From Nocardioides marmotae (GTDB taxonomy: Bacteria > Actinomycetota > Actinomycetes > Propionibacteriales > Nocardioidaceae): DNA of 64,000 nt. Location: the NCBI RefSeq assembly GCF_013177455.1, contig NZ_CP053660.1, positions 3,224,001 to 3,288,000 on the forward strand, read 5' to 3'. Each line of letters opens with the position of its first letter. The stretch's first letter is position 1. Under the pieces are notes generated by a model. That model was given only the letters and a program-made list of their open reading frames with translations. It was not told the DNA's origin and searched no databases. Positions 8,354-16,369 of the stretch are shown here, one piece after another. Made by a program: the position numbers and the translations under genes.

Positions 8354-9003
8354 GGCGTCCGCTCCGCGGGCTGGGTCGTCGGCTGGGTCGTCGGCTGGGG
8401 CCGCACGTGCAGCCCGGCCTCGACCGGCGGCGGCCACACCGGCGAGGGGATGTCGGCGAGGTGGTAGTGCCCGGGGACGCCGTGGCCGGTGACCTTCATC
8501 CGCTCCAGCAGCGTGTCGGGCGCCTTGCCGGACTTCAGGATCGCCATGAAGGTGTGGGCGGTCGAGGGCATGTCGAACCAGTCGCGCTGCCAGGCGATCT
8601 TCAGCTGCCCGGCGTCGGCGCCGGTGGTCTGCCGCTCGATGCCGAACCAGGAGCCGCCGATGCCGAGGATCTCGTGCTCCTTGCCGGTCGCGTCGTCGAC
8701 GATCCCCGAGCGCTGCTTCCAGAAGCCGACGACCATCCCGTTGGACTCGTCCATCACGGTGGCGACGTAGTCGTAGTGCCAGCCGTCGAAGCCGTCCATC
8801 TCGATGCCGATGGCCCAGTCGCGGATCTGGTCGCGGCCCACGGCCATGAAGTGCTCGTCGACGGAGTACATCCAGCCGTAGCTGGCGTCCTCGGCGTACA
8901 GCTCGGCGAGCAGCCGCCAGTCGCCCAGCCGCTCGGCCTCGCGGTTGGCGGCCAGCCAGCCGTCCCAGAAGTCCTCGAGCTGGGCGCGGGTCAGGTCGGT
9001 CAT
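8350..9003 (-). CDS. SnoaL/NTF2-like protein
   Basis: A 217-residue protein with an NTF2-like cone fold pattern: FWDGWLAANREAERLGDWRLLAELYAED is split over the first helices, followed by alternating strands ending in MKVTGHGVPGHYH. The family covers ketosteroid isomerase-like, hydratase-like and binding proteins. The C-terminus has a low-complexity tail with a PTTQ repeat. It overlaps both neighbours by 4 bp. M. tuberculosis has a ketosteroid-isomerase-like NTF2 protein (Rv0760c) near cyp51, so a steroid- or terpenoid-related role is plausible, though no catalytic residues can be assigned with certainty. Confidence 0.72.
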   Translation of the reverse strand: MTDLTRAQLEDFWDGWLAANREAERLGDWRLLAELYAEDASYGWMYSVDEHFMAVGRDQIRDWAIGIEMDGFDGWHYDYVATVMDESNGMVVGFWKQRSGIVDDATGKEHEILGIGGSWFGIERQTTGADAGQLKIAWQRDWFDMPSTAHTFMAILKSGKAPDTLLERMKVTGHGVPGHYHLADIPSPVWPPPVEAGLHVRPQPTTQPTTQPAERTP

Positions 9004-9236
9004 GCGGGGTCCTCCTCGATGGGCCCGTCCTCGATGCTGAGGGCGAAGGCTGGGCAGTACTTGACGGCTTGGGTGACGTCGGCGCGCCGCGACTCCGCGG
9101 GCCGCTCCTCAAGCACGACGACCACGTCGGCGCCCTCGTCGAAGCCGAAGACGTCGGGCGCCTCGCCCTGGCACAGCTGGTGGCCCTGGCACAGGTCGAG
9201 GTCGGCGAGGACCCGCATCGAGGCCATCGCGCTCAT
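9000..9236 (-). CDS. 3Fe-4S ferredoxin, electron donor of the adjacent P450
   Basis: A 78-residue ferredoxin. The cluster ligands are C16 and C22 in CQGHQLC and C61 in YCPAF, with histidine in the position of the fourth cysteine, as in mycobacterial P450-linked 3Fe-4S ferredoxins. It overlaps the CYP51 stop (ATGA) and so is coupled to it, the same order as Rv0764c-Rv0763c in M. tuberculosis. It should pass electrons from a ferredoxin reductase, which is not encoded in this window, to CYP51 and possibly the second P450. Two further methionines at residues 4 and 7 are alternative starts. Confidence 0.92.
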   Translation of the reverse strand: MSAMASMRVLADLDLCQGHQLCQGEAPDVFGFDEGADVVVVLEERPAESRRADVTQAVKYCPAFALSIEDGPIEEDPA

Positions 9237-10618
9237 CGGCCCGGCCGGCGGCGGTAGCGCACGCGGCAGGGCTGCTCGAGCTGGATGACCATCTTGGTGA
9301 CGTCGTCGCGGTAGGAGTCCAACGGCTGCGCGGCCTCGAAGGTGAAGTCGCGCAGGACCACCGAGAAGATCGCCTTCATCTGCATCATCGCGAAGGCGTT
9401 GCCGACGCAGCGGTGCCGGCCGGCGCCGAAGGGGATCCAGGTCCAGCGGTTCTGGAGGTCCTCCTGGCGCGGGTCGAGGTAGCGGCCCGGGTCGAAGGCG
9501 TCGGCGTCGGGGAAGTCCTCCTCGATCCGGTTGGAGACCCGCGGCGAGGACGCCACGACCGTGCCGGCGGGGATGGTGCGGCCGAGCAGCTCGACGTCCT
9601 CCTGGACCAGCCGCATCAAGATGATCAGCGGCGGGTGCAGCCGCAGGGTCTCCTTGAGCACCGACTCCAGCACCGGGATCGAGCGCAGCGCCTGGAAGGA
9701 GACCTCGGAGCCGCCCGCGTAGAGGTCGTCGAGCTCGGCGACCACCTGCCCCATCACCTCGGGGTGGCGCAGCAGCTCGATCATCGCCCAGGACGCCGTG
9801 CCGCTGCTGGTGTGGTGGCCGGCGAACATCATCGAGATGAAGATCCCGGTGATGTAGTCGGCCGACATCTCCAGCGAGATCAGCACGTCGAGCAGGTCGC
9901 GCTCCTCGCGCGGCACCGGCCCGCGCTCCACCCGCCGGTCGACGATGCCCTGCACGAGGGCGACGAGCTCCTCGCGGGCCGCGTCGCGGCGGCGGAAGGA
10001 GTCGATGTCGGCGTACGCGTCGACGTAGGCGATGGCGTCCGTGCCGTGCTCGAGCTCGTGGTAGGCCCGGGCGAAGCGGCTGTCGAGCTCCTCGCGGAAC
10101 GGCTTGCCGATCAGGCACGCCGAGGTGGTGTAGATCGTCAGCTCGGCGAAGAAGTCGAGCAGGTCGACCTCGCCCTCCTCGCCCCAGCCGGCGACCATCC
10201 GGCGGATCTCGGCCTCGATGGTCTGCGCGTGGCCGCGCATCATGTCCCCGCGCAGCGCCTGGTTCTTCAGCATCTGCTGGCGCTCCTCGGGGCTGGCGTC
10301 GAAGACGACGCCCTGGCCGAAGATCGGGGTCATGAAGGGGTACGCCGCGGCCTGGTCGAGCGTGGCGTCCGGCGCCCGGAAGAACGCCTCGTTGCCCTCG
10401 GCGCCGGAGACCAGCACGACGTCCTTGTCGGCCAGCCGGAAACGGCCGAGGTCGCCGCACTCCTCGCGGACCCGGTGGAAGAGGCCGACCGGGTCGACCC
10501 GCATCTCCGGGAGGTGGCCGGTGCCGCGGATGATCGCGGGCACCTCGGGGCCCTGGTCGTCGAGCACCATCGACACCTCGGGGATGTCAGCCAGCAGGTC
10601 CTGCGTGGTCGTGGTCAT
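9233..10618 (-). CDS. cyp51: Cytochrome P450 CYP51, sterol 14-alpha-demethylase type
   Basis: A 461-residue soluble P450. The I-helix motif AGHHTSSGT is at 266-274, the ExxR motif ETLR at 323-326, and the heme loop FGAGRHRCVG at 397-406 with ligand C404. The HHTSSGT pattern, YVDAYADIDSFRRRD and FFAELTIYTTSACLIGK are CYP51 hallmarks; the protein closely resembles M. tuberculosis CYP51 as I recall it. CYP51 removes the 14-alpha methyl group of sterols such as lanosterol and obtusifoliol in three steps. No sterol biosynthesis gene is seen here, so the substrate is probably imported. It is coupled to the ferredoxin downstream and the SDR upstream. Confidence 0.95.
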   Translation of the reverse strand: MTTTTQDLLADIPEVSMVLDDQGPEVPAIIRGTGHLPEMRVDPVGLFHRVREECGDLGRFRLADKDVVLVSGAEGNEAFFRAPDATLDQAAAYPFMTPIFGQGVVFDASPEERQQMLKNQALRGDMMRGHAQTIEAEIRRMVAGWGEEGEVDLLDFFAELTIYTTSACLIGKPFREELDSRFARAYHELEHGTDAIAYVDAYADIDSFRRRDAAREELVALVQGIVDRRVERGPVPREERDLLDVLISLEMSADYITGIFISMMFAGHHTSSGTASWAMIELLRHPEVMGQVVAELDDLYAGGSEVSFQALRSIPVLESVLKETLRLHPPLIILMRLVQEDVELLGRTIPAGTVVASSPRVSNRIEEDFPDADAFDPGRYLDPRQEDLQNRWTWIPFGAGRHRCVGNAFAMMQMKAIFSVVLRDFTFEAAQPLDSYRDDVTKMVIQLEQPCRVRYRRRPGR

Positions 10619-11421
10619 GACGGGTCCTCCGCTGTGGGTGTCACGGGTGTCACGGGCGCCTCGGGGTTGACGTCGACGGGGCTGAGGTGGACCCCGCGGG
10701 GGGCGCCGACGACGGTGGCGATCGCGTCGGCGACGGCGCGGGCCTTGAGGAAGTGCGGGTGCCGGGCCAGCCCGAAGCGGACCCACTGCTCGAGGACGAA
10801 CGCCGTCTCCTCGGCGTCCCAGTCGCTGCCCATCTCGCTCCAGGTCGGGCCGGGCCGCACGACCGAGGCGCGCACGCCGGTGCCCTCGAGCTCCATCTGC
10901 AGCGACGCCACGAGCCCCTCCAGGCCGGCCTTGCTCGCGCTGTAGGCCGACATGAACGGCCGGGCCCGCAGGGCGACGTCGGAGGAGACGAAGAGGACGT
11001 CCCCGCGGCGCCGCGCGACCATCGCCGGCACGAACGCCTGCACCAGCCGGTAGGGCCCCACGAGGTTGACGTCGAGCTCGCGGGCGAACCGCTCGGCGCC
11101 GACCTCGAGCAGCCGGCCGGGGCCGACCAGGCCGGCGTTGCTGACCACCACCTCGACGTCGCCGAGGTCGGCCCGCACCTTGGCCGCGAAGTCCGCGACC
11201 GCCTCGTCGGAGGAGACGTCCAGCGGGTGCGCGACGGCCTCCCCGCCCTCGGCGCGGATCGCGGCGGCGAGCTCCTCGCAGCGGTCGGTACGCCGCGCGC
11301 CCAGCGCGACCGGGAAGCCGGCCGCGGCCAGCGCCCGGGCCGTCTCCGCGCCGATGCCCGACGAGGCGCCGGCGACGACCGCGGGGCGCCGCTCGGGCTG
11401 GGTGTACCTGCCCGCGCTCAT
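10615..11421 (-). CDS. Short-chain dehydrogenase/reductase, Rv0765c-like
   Basis: A 268-residue classical SDR with GASSGIG at 18-24, the NAG motif in VVSNAGLVG, and the catalytic Ser147, Tyr160 and Lys164 (SAYSASKAG). Arginines after the second strand (GARRTDR) suggest NADP preference. It sits between the two P450 genes, exactly where M. tuberculosis has the SDR Rv0765c between cyp51 and cyp123, and probably acts on the same substrate as those enzymes. The C-terminal tail is proline- and threonine-rich. Its stop overlaps the CYP51 start. Confidence 0.88.
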   Translation of the reverse strand: MSAGRYTQPERRPAVVAGASSGIGAETARALAAAGFPVALGARRTDRCEELAAAIRAEGGEAVAHPLDVSSDEAVADFAAKVRADLGDVEVVVSNAGLVGPGRLLEVGAERFARELDVNLVGPYRLVQAFVPAMVARRRGDVLFVSSDVALRARPFMSAYSASKAGLEGLVASLQMELEGTGVRASVVRPGPTWSEMGSDWDAEETAFVLEQWVRFGLARHPHFLKARAVADAIATVVGAPRGVHLSPVDVNPEAPVTPVTPTAEDPS

Positions 11422-11428
11422 CGCGTGC

Positions 11429-12694
11429 TCATCGCAGCGTCACCCGGGCCGGCAGCGAGGCGAAGCCGCGCACGCTGGTGGAGTGGACGCGCACCGCGGC
11501 CCCGTGGTCGACCTCGAGGTCGGCGCTGACCCGGACCAGGTGGTCGAGCACCACCCGGGCCTCGAGCCGCGCGAGGTTGGCGCCGAGGCAGAAGTGCCGC
11601 CCGCCGCCGAAGCTGAGGATCTGCGCGAGCTCGGCGCGGTCGCGGTGCAGGTCGAAGACGGTCGGGTCGGTGAAGACCGTCTCGTCCCGGTTGGCCGACC
11701 CGAGCAGGAGCAGCAGCTTCGCGCCCGCCGGCGCGACCGTGCCGTGGAGGGCGAGGTCGCGCTTGAGGTGGCGGGCCACCATCTGGCTGGAGGTGTCGTG
11801 ACGCAGCGTCTCCTCGATCCACGGCACGACCAGCCCGTCCGCGCCGGGCCCGGCGGCCAGCACCTCGGCGAGCTGGGCGGGGTGCGCGGTGAGGTGGAAC
11901 AGCGCGTTGCCGAGCAGCTTGGTGGTCGTCTCGTTGCCCGCGACGACCATGAGGAAGAGGAACGCGATGATCTCCTCGTCGGCCAGGTGGTCGACCTCGC
12001 CGCTGCCGTCGTCGATCCGGGCGGCCAGCAGCGCGCTGGTGAGGTCCTCGGTGGGCTGCCGGCGACGCTCGGCCAGCATGCCGGCGTAGTAGCCCACGAG
12101 GGTCAGCGCCGCGTCCATGCCGGCCGGCGGGACGTCGTGCACGCCCTCCTCGCGGTGGACCACGAGGTCGGCCAGGCGGCGTACCTCGTCGCGGTCGGCC
12201 GGCGGGACGCCCATCATCTCGGAGATGACGTCCATGGGGAGCTTGCCGGCGAAGGCGGTGATCCAGTCCAGGTCGACCTCGTCGCCGCTGCCGGCGCCGT
12301 CGAGCGCGAGGCCGAGGTAGTGCTCGCTCAGCGCCTGCACGCGCGGCTCGAGCTCGCGGACGCGGCGCGGGGTGAAGGCGCGGGAGACCAGCGAGCGCAG
12401 CCGCGCCTGGTGCGGGGGGTCCATCGCCAGGAACGACATCACCTTGTGCGCGTGCGGCCCCCAGGCGCTCTTGTCGAGGGAGACGCCCATCGCGTTGGAG
12501 AACGTCTCGTCGTCGCGCACCGCGGCCGCGACGTCTGCGTGCCGGCTCAGCGCCCAGAAGTCGTGCTCGGTGTTGTGGTGCAGCGGCTCCTCGGCGCGCA
12601 GCCGCGCGTAGACCGGGTAGGGGTCCTCGTGGACGTCGTAGTCGTAGGGGTCGAAGTGCAGCGGCGCGGCCGCGGGCTCGACGTCGGTGCTCAC
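11429..12694 (-). CDS. Cytochrome P450, CYP123-like
   Basis: A 421-residue bacterial soluble P450. The I-helix AGNETTTKL starts at 252, the ExxR motif EETLR is at 294-298 and the heme loop FGGGRHFCLG at 362-371 with C369 as ligand. The HDTSSQMVAR segment is typical of actinobacterial P450s. Position upstream of an SDR and CYP51 and downstream of a TetR gene corresponds to cyp123 (Rv0766c) in M. tuberculosis; assignment to the CYP123 family rests mainly on this context. The GTG start overlaps the TetR stop as GTGA. Substrate unknown. Confidence 0.9.
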   Translation of the reverse strand: MSTDVEPAAAPLHFDPYDYDVHEDPYPVYARLRAEEPLHHNTEHDFWALSRHADVAAAVRDDETFSNAMGVSLDKSAWGPHAHKVMSFLAMDPPHQARLRSLVSRAFTPRRVRELEPRVQALSEHYLGLALDGAGSGDEVDLDWITAFAGKLPMDVISEMMGVPPADRDEVRRLADLVVHREEGVHDVPPAGMDAALTLVGYYAGMLAERRRQPTEDLTSALLAARIDDGSGEVDHLADEEIIAFLFLMVVAGNETTTKLLGNALFHLTAHPAQLAEVLAAGPGADGLVVPWIEETLRHDTSSQMVARHLKRDLALHGTVAPAGAKLLLLLGSANRDETVFTDPTVFDLHRDRAELAQILSFGGGRHFCLGANLARLEARVVLDHLVRVSADLEVDHGAAVRVHSTSVRGFASLPARVTLR

Positions 12695-13269
12695 GCGTGG
12701 CCCTCCAGGATCGCGGCGACCACGGCGTCGAGCCGCTCGCCCATGTCGGTGTAGGTCATGACGCCCATGCCGGCCTGGAGCAGCGCCCCGGAGAAGGCGA
12801 GCACCAGCGCCTCGAGGACGGCGGGGTCGGCCTGCTCCCCCAGCGCCCGGGAGAACCGGTCGAGGAACTCCCCGCCGATGCGCAGCCGCAGCCGCGCGAC
12901 GTCGGCGTCGGAGCTGAGCAGCGCCGGGGTGACCGCGGCGGCGAGCGCCGGGCTGTCCGCCAGCCGCTCGGCCATCCGGCGGGTGACGTCCTGGACCCGC
13001 GCGACCGGGTCGCCGCCCTCGGGCTCGCGGTCGGCGTCCTCGGCGAGGTGGCGCCAGAACAGCTCGGCGAAGAGGTGGTTCTTGGAGGCGAAGTAGGTGT
13101 ACGCCGTCGCCGGCGAGACCCCCGCCCGCCCGGCCACCGACCGGATCGTCAGCGCCTCGTGGCCGACCTCGTCCAGCTCCTCGGCGCCCGCAGCGAACAA
13201 CCGCTCGACGGTCTCCGCACGCCGGGACCCGAGCCCCTGCCGCGGAGCGCTGGACACATAACTGGACAC
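12691..13269 (-). CDS. TetR family regulator of the P450 operon
   Basis: About 192 residues. An N-terminal TetR helix-turn-helix is clear (IRSVAGRAGVSPATAYTYF then KNHLFAELF), followed by a helical ligand-binding domain. It is the first gene of the eleven-gene operon. The start is a GTG at 13269, with a second GTG at 13257. A palindrome (13263-13276) overlaps the first start, which suggests that the protein represses its own operon. A second, KstR-like palindrome lies just upstream, so two regulators may act here. The M. tuberculosis counterpart would be Rv0767c. Confidence 0.88.
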   Translation of the reverse strand: MSSYVSSAPRQGLGSRRAETVERLFAAGAEELDEVGHEALTIRSVAGRAGVSPATAYTYFASKNHLFAELFWRHLAEDADREPEGGDPVARVQDVTRRMAERLADSPALAAAVTPALLSSDADVARLRLRIGGEFLDRFSRALGEQADPAVLEALVLAFSGALLQAGMGVMTYTDMGERLDAVVAAILEGHA

Positions 13270-13276
13270 CTGTCCA
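13263..13276. promoter_or_regulatory. Inverted repeat over the TetR start, likely operator
   Basis: TGGACA-CC-TGTCCA is a perfect 6-2-6 inverted repeat. A further TGGACA half lies at 13251-13256. It covers the GTG at 13269, the position expected for autorepression by the TetR protein. No experiment supports it. Confidence 0.5.
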
Positions 13277-13279
13277 ATC

Positions 13280-13293
13280 TAGAACGTGTTCTC
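13280..13293. promoter_or_regulatory. KstR-like palindrome upstream of the P450 operon
   Basis: TAGAACGTGTTCTC fits the KstR motif TnnAACnnGTTnnA at every defined position except the last base. KstR is the TetR-family repressor of cholesterol catabolism in mycobacteria and rhodococci. The site is 11 bases upstream of the TetR gene start. The same GAACGTGTTC core recurs before the fadD gene. Confidence 0.5.
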
Positions 13294-13355
13294 GTTGGTG
13301 CGCAAGGGTCTTCGCCGGCCTTCTGCTGGTTGAGCAGCGAGCGCCAGCGAGCGAG

Positions 13356-14948
13356 TCAGGCGGGGACGGGGGCGGAGCTGGGGGCGTAGGACCGGCCCCG
13401 CTCCTCGCGGACCCACAGCTCGCCGTTGCCGGGGGTGGGGCCCTGGGCGATGAGCTCGCGCTTGACGACCTTGTTGGTGGCGGTGGCCGGGAGGTCGGGG
13501 GCGATCCGGACGTAGCGCGGCCAGGCCTTCGGGGACAGGTCGGCCTGCTCGGCCAGGAACGCCTCGAGCTCGGCGGGGCTCAGCGTGGCGTCGTCCTGCA
13601 GCACGATCGCGGCCATGACCTGGTCGCCGACGTTGCCGTCGGGGACGGCGTACACGGCGACCCGGTTCAGCTGCGGGAGGCGGAGCAGGATCCGCTCGAT
13701 CGGGGCGGCGGCGAGGTTCTCGCCGTCGACGCGCATCCAGTCCGCCGTGCGGCCGGCGAGGTAGATCCAGCCGTCGGCGTCGCGGTAGGCGAGGTCGCCG
13801 GACCAGTACATCCCGTGCCGCATCCGCTCCTCGTTGGCGGTGGCGTCGTTGTAGTAGCCCTGGAAGTAGCCGGCGCCCTGGGTGTTGACCAGCTCGCCGA
13901 CGGCGCGATCGGCATTGACCAGCGCGCCGTGCTCGTCGAAGCGCGCGGGCTCGCACTCGGTGACGGCCTCGGGGTCGTAGATGCCGACGTCGGGCATCCC
14001 CTTGCCGATCGAGCCGGTCGGCGTGCCGGGCTCGCGCAGGATGATGATCGCCAGCTCGGTCGACCCGAAGCCGTCCATCACGTCGCAGCCGAACCGGCGG
14101 CCGAACTCCTCGATGTCGCGGTCGCTCGCCTCGTTGCCGAAGGCGACACGCAGGGTGTTCTCGGCGTCGTCGGGCTGCTCGGGGGTGGCCAGGACGTAGG
14201 CCAGCGGCTTGCCGACGTAGTTCATGTAGGTCACGCCGTGGCGCCGCACGTCGTCGAGGAAGCGGGAGGCGGAGAACCTCGCCGGCACCATCGCCGCGCC
14301 CGCGCCGACCGCCGGCGCCCAGCCGGCCACGACCGCGTTGGAGTGGAACAGCGGCATGGAGAGGTAGCAGACGTCGTCGGCGGTCAGCGAGAACCGGTCG
14401 ACGAGGTTCATCCCGGAGAACAGCACCATCAGGTGCGCCACCTGCACCGCCTTGGGCTCCCCGCTGGTGCCGGAGGTGAAGATCATCATGAAGGTGTCCA
14501 TCGCCTCGACCTCGCGGTGCGGGACGAGCGGCCCCGCGGCGGCCACGAGGCCGTCGTACTCCGGCGACCCGACCTCCACCACCCGCACGCCGTCGAGGTC
14601 GAGCCCCTCGACCAGGCCCCGGTGGTCGGCGTCGGTGAGCAGCACCTGCGCGTCGGAGCGGCGTACGTCGGCGACCAGGCCGTCCCCGCGCCGGGTGTTG
14701 TTGATCCCGCACAGGACGTAGCCGCCGAGCGCCGCGGCGGCCATCGACCGCAGCATGTCGGGGGTGTTCCCGAGCAGGACGGCGACGTGGACCGGCCGCT
14801 CGGCGTCGACGAGCCCGAGGAGCGCGGACGCCTCGGCCGAGGCCTCGGCGACGTGCTCGCGCCAGGTCCAGCTGCGGTCGCCGTACCTGATCGCGACCCC
14901 GTCGTCCTCGGCCCGCTCCCGCACCAGCTGCTGCACGTTCTCCGCCAT
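13356..14948 (-). CDS. Acyl-CoA synthetase / AMP-dependent ligase (FadD type)
   Basis: A 530-residue ANL-superfamily enzyme that activates a carboxylic acid to its CoA thioester through an acyl-adenylate. The AMP-binding loop is IFTSGTSGEPKAV at about 156-168, followed by MDGFGSTE, the hinge segment SGDLAYRDADGWIYLAGR, and the C-terminal catalytic lysine in TATNKVVKREL. It resembles mycobacterial FadD1/FadD17-type ligases; FadD17 belongs to the KstR regulon, which fits the palindrome upstream, but a precise ortholog call is not possible here. It is monocistronic, 86 bp upstream of the TetR gene, on the same strand. Confidence 0.88.
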   Translation of the reverse strand: MAENVQQLVRERAEDDGVAIRYGDRSWTWREHVAEASAEASALLGLVDAERPVHVAVLLGNTPDMLRSMAAAALGGYVLCGINNTRRGDGLVADVRRSDAQVLLTDADHRGLVEGLDLDGVRVVEVGSPEYDGLVAAAGPLVPHREVEAMDTFMMIFTSGTSGEPKAVQVAHLMVLFSGMNLVDRFSLTADDVCYLSMPLFHSNAVVAGWAPAVGAGAAMVPARFSASRFLDDVRRHGVTYMNYVGKPLAYVLATPEQPDDAENTLRVAFGNEASDRDIEEFGRRFGCDVMDGFGSTELAIIILREPGTPTGSIGKGMPDVGIYDPEAVTECEPARFDEHGALVNADRAVGELVNTQGAGYFQGYYNDATANEERMRHGMYWSGDLAYRDADGWIYLAGRTADWMRVDGENLAAAPIERILLRLPQLNRVAVYAVPDGNVGDQVMAAIVLQDDATLSPAELEAFLAEQADLSPKAWPRYVRIAPDLPATATNKVVKRELIAQGPTPGNGELWVREERGRSYAPSSAPVPA

Positions 14949-14974
14949 GGTTCGCCCCTCCGGCTGCTCGTTCC

Positions 14975-14988
14975 TGGAACGTGTTCCA
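14975..14988. promoter_or_regulatory. KstR-like palindrome upstream of fadD
   Basis: TGGAACGTGTTCCA is a 6-2-6 inverted repeat that fits TnnAACnnGTTnnA perfectly. It lies 26 bases before the fadD ATG, close to the expected promoter, and shares its GAACGTGTTC core with the site before the TetR/P450 operon. Confidence 0.6.
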
Positions 14989-15003
14989 GTTCACTCGACG
15001 CGC

Positions 15004-15077
15004 GTCAACATGGCCCGAGATGTGACGTACGTCAACCTGTTCGGCCGAAGTCGGCACCGATGTCAACACTGTTGACA
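15004..15077. promoter_or_regulatory. Cluster of inverted and direct repeats in the divergent fadD/15107 promoter region
   Basis: The 158-bp gap between the divergent genes holds, besides the KstR-like site, a perfect 12-bp palindrome TGACGTACGTCA (15023-15034) and TGTCAAC-ACT-GTTGACA (15061-15077), a 7-3-7 inverted repeat 29 bases before the ATG at 15107. GTCAAC also occurs at 15004, 15031 and 15063 in direct orientation. These are likely binding sites for one or two further regulators. Confidence 0.45.
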
Positions 15078-15106
15078 CCCCTGCGGCGGTGCCCGACGAT
15101 GCCCGC

Positions 15107-16369
15107 ATGCCCAGCCGGTACGCCGACCTCTCGCGCGCCCAGCTCGCCGCCCTCGTGCCCGAGCTGCTGCTCATCGGGCAGCTCATCGACCGCTCCGGGA
15201 TGGCCTGGTGCATCTCGGCGTTCGGCCGCGAGGAGATGGCGCAGATCGCGATCGAGGAGTGGGCCGCGGCCTCGCCGATCTACACCCGCCGGATGCAGCA
15301 GGCGCTGGGGTACGCCGGCCCGCCGGACGAGGGCGACGTGGTCACGATCTTCAAGGGCCTGCAGCTCGACATCGGCGCTCCCCCGCAGTTCATGGACTTC
15401 CGCTACACCGTCCACGACCGGTGGAGCGGGGAGTTCCACCTCGACCACTGCGGCGCGCTGATGGACGTCGAGCCGATGGGTCCGGACTACGTCCGCTCGA
15501 TGTGCCACACCATCGAGGACCCGACCTTCGACGCGACCGCCGTCGCGACCAACCCGCGCGCCCAGGTCCGCCCGATCCACCGCCCGCCGCGCGTCCCCGC
15601 CGGCCGCACCCCGCACTGCGCCTGGACGGTGCGGATCGACCCGGCGCACCCGCCGGTCGAGGGCATCCCCGCGCTCGCGGTCAACGCGCGCTCGCGGGCC
15701 GCGTCCCTCGAGCTGGACCCGATCGACCCGCGCGAGGAGGGCGCCGCCGACTACGCCGGGCCCCTCGTCGACGACCTCGACTTCAGCGCGTTCAGCCACT
15801 CCGCCCTCGTCCGGATCGCCGACGAGGTCTGCCTCCAGATGCACCTGCTCGACCTGGCCTTCCTGCTCGCGGTGCGGGCCCGCGCCGGCGACGACGAGGC
15901 CGGCCGGGCCCAGCTGCGCACGATCGCGACCAAGCAGCTGGTCGGCATCGCCGGGGTCGCCGCGGGCCGGATCCGCCGGGCGCTCGACCTGCCCGCGGAC
16001 GCGGGCGGCGCGCTCGAGGTGCTGCGGCTGCACCCGCTGCTCAACCCGGCGGCGTACGTCGAGGCGTCGTTCGGGGCGGCCACGCTCACGGTCGCGCCCT
16101 CGGCCGCCCACGAGGACGGCGCCTGGCTCGCGCTGGTCGGGCCCGGCTCGCCCGAGCCGCTGCGGGCCGCCGTGCGCGGGGTCAGCCCGCTGCTCGACGT
16201 CGAGGTGACCGGCGCGGAGCAGACGTGGACCGCGACCGTCGTGACCCGCGAGGAGCCGGCGCGCGAGCACGACGAGGTGGCGGTGACCCGGATCAGCACG
16301 GGCGCGGACTTCGCCTTCGAGCCGCGGCGGTCGCTGCCGATCTTCTCGGTCCAGGGAGCGCCCGCGTGA
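15107..16369 (+). CDS. Uncharacterised protein coupled to a thioesterase
   Basis: A 420-residue cytoplasmic protein; a GTG at 15089 is an alternative start. I do not recognise a named domain. The N-terminal part is helical (LSRAQLAALVPELLLIGQLI), followed by a segment rich in His, Cys and Asp (FHLDHCGALMDVEPMG and VRSMCHTIEDPTFDA) that could bind metal or form an active site. A second helical region and a beta-rich C-terminus follow. The stop overlaps the GTG of the thioesterase gene (GTGA), which suggests that both work on the same CoA ester or acid. No signal peptide or membrane segment is seen. Confidence 0.7.
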   Translation: MPSRYADLSRAQLAALVPELLLIGQLIDRSGMAWCISAFGREEMAQIAIEEWAAASPIYTRRMQQALGYAGPPDEGDVVTIFKGLQLDIGAPPQFMDFRYTVHDRWSGEFHLDHCGALMDVEPMGPDYVRSMCHTIEDPTFDATAVATNPRAQVRPIHRPPRVPAGRTPHCAWTVRIDPAHPPVEGIPALAVNARSRAASLELDPIDPREEGAADYAGPLVDDLDFSAFSHSALVRIADEVCLQMHLLDLAFLLAVRARAGDDEAGRAQLRTIATKQLVGIAGVAAGRIRRALDLPADAGGALEVLRLHPLLNPAAYVEASFGAATLTVAPSAAHEDGAWLALVGPGSPEPLRAAVRGVSPLLDVEVTGAEQTWTATVVTREEPAREHDEVAVTRISTGADFAFEPRRSLPIFSVQGAPA

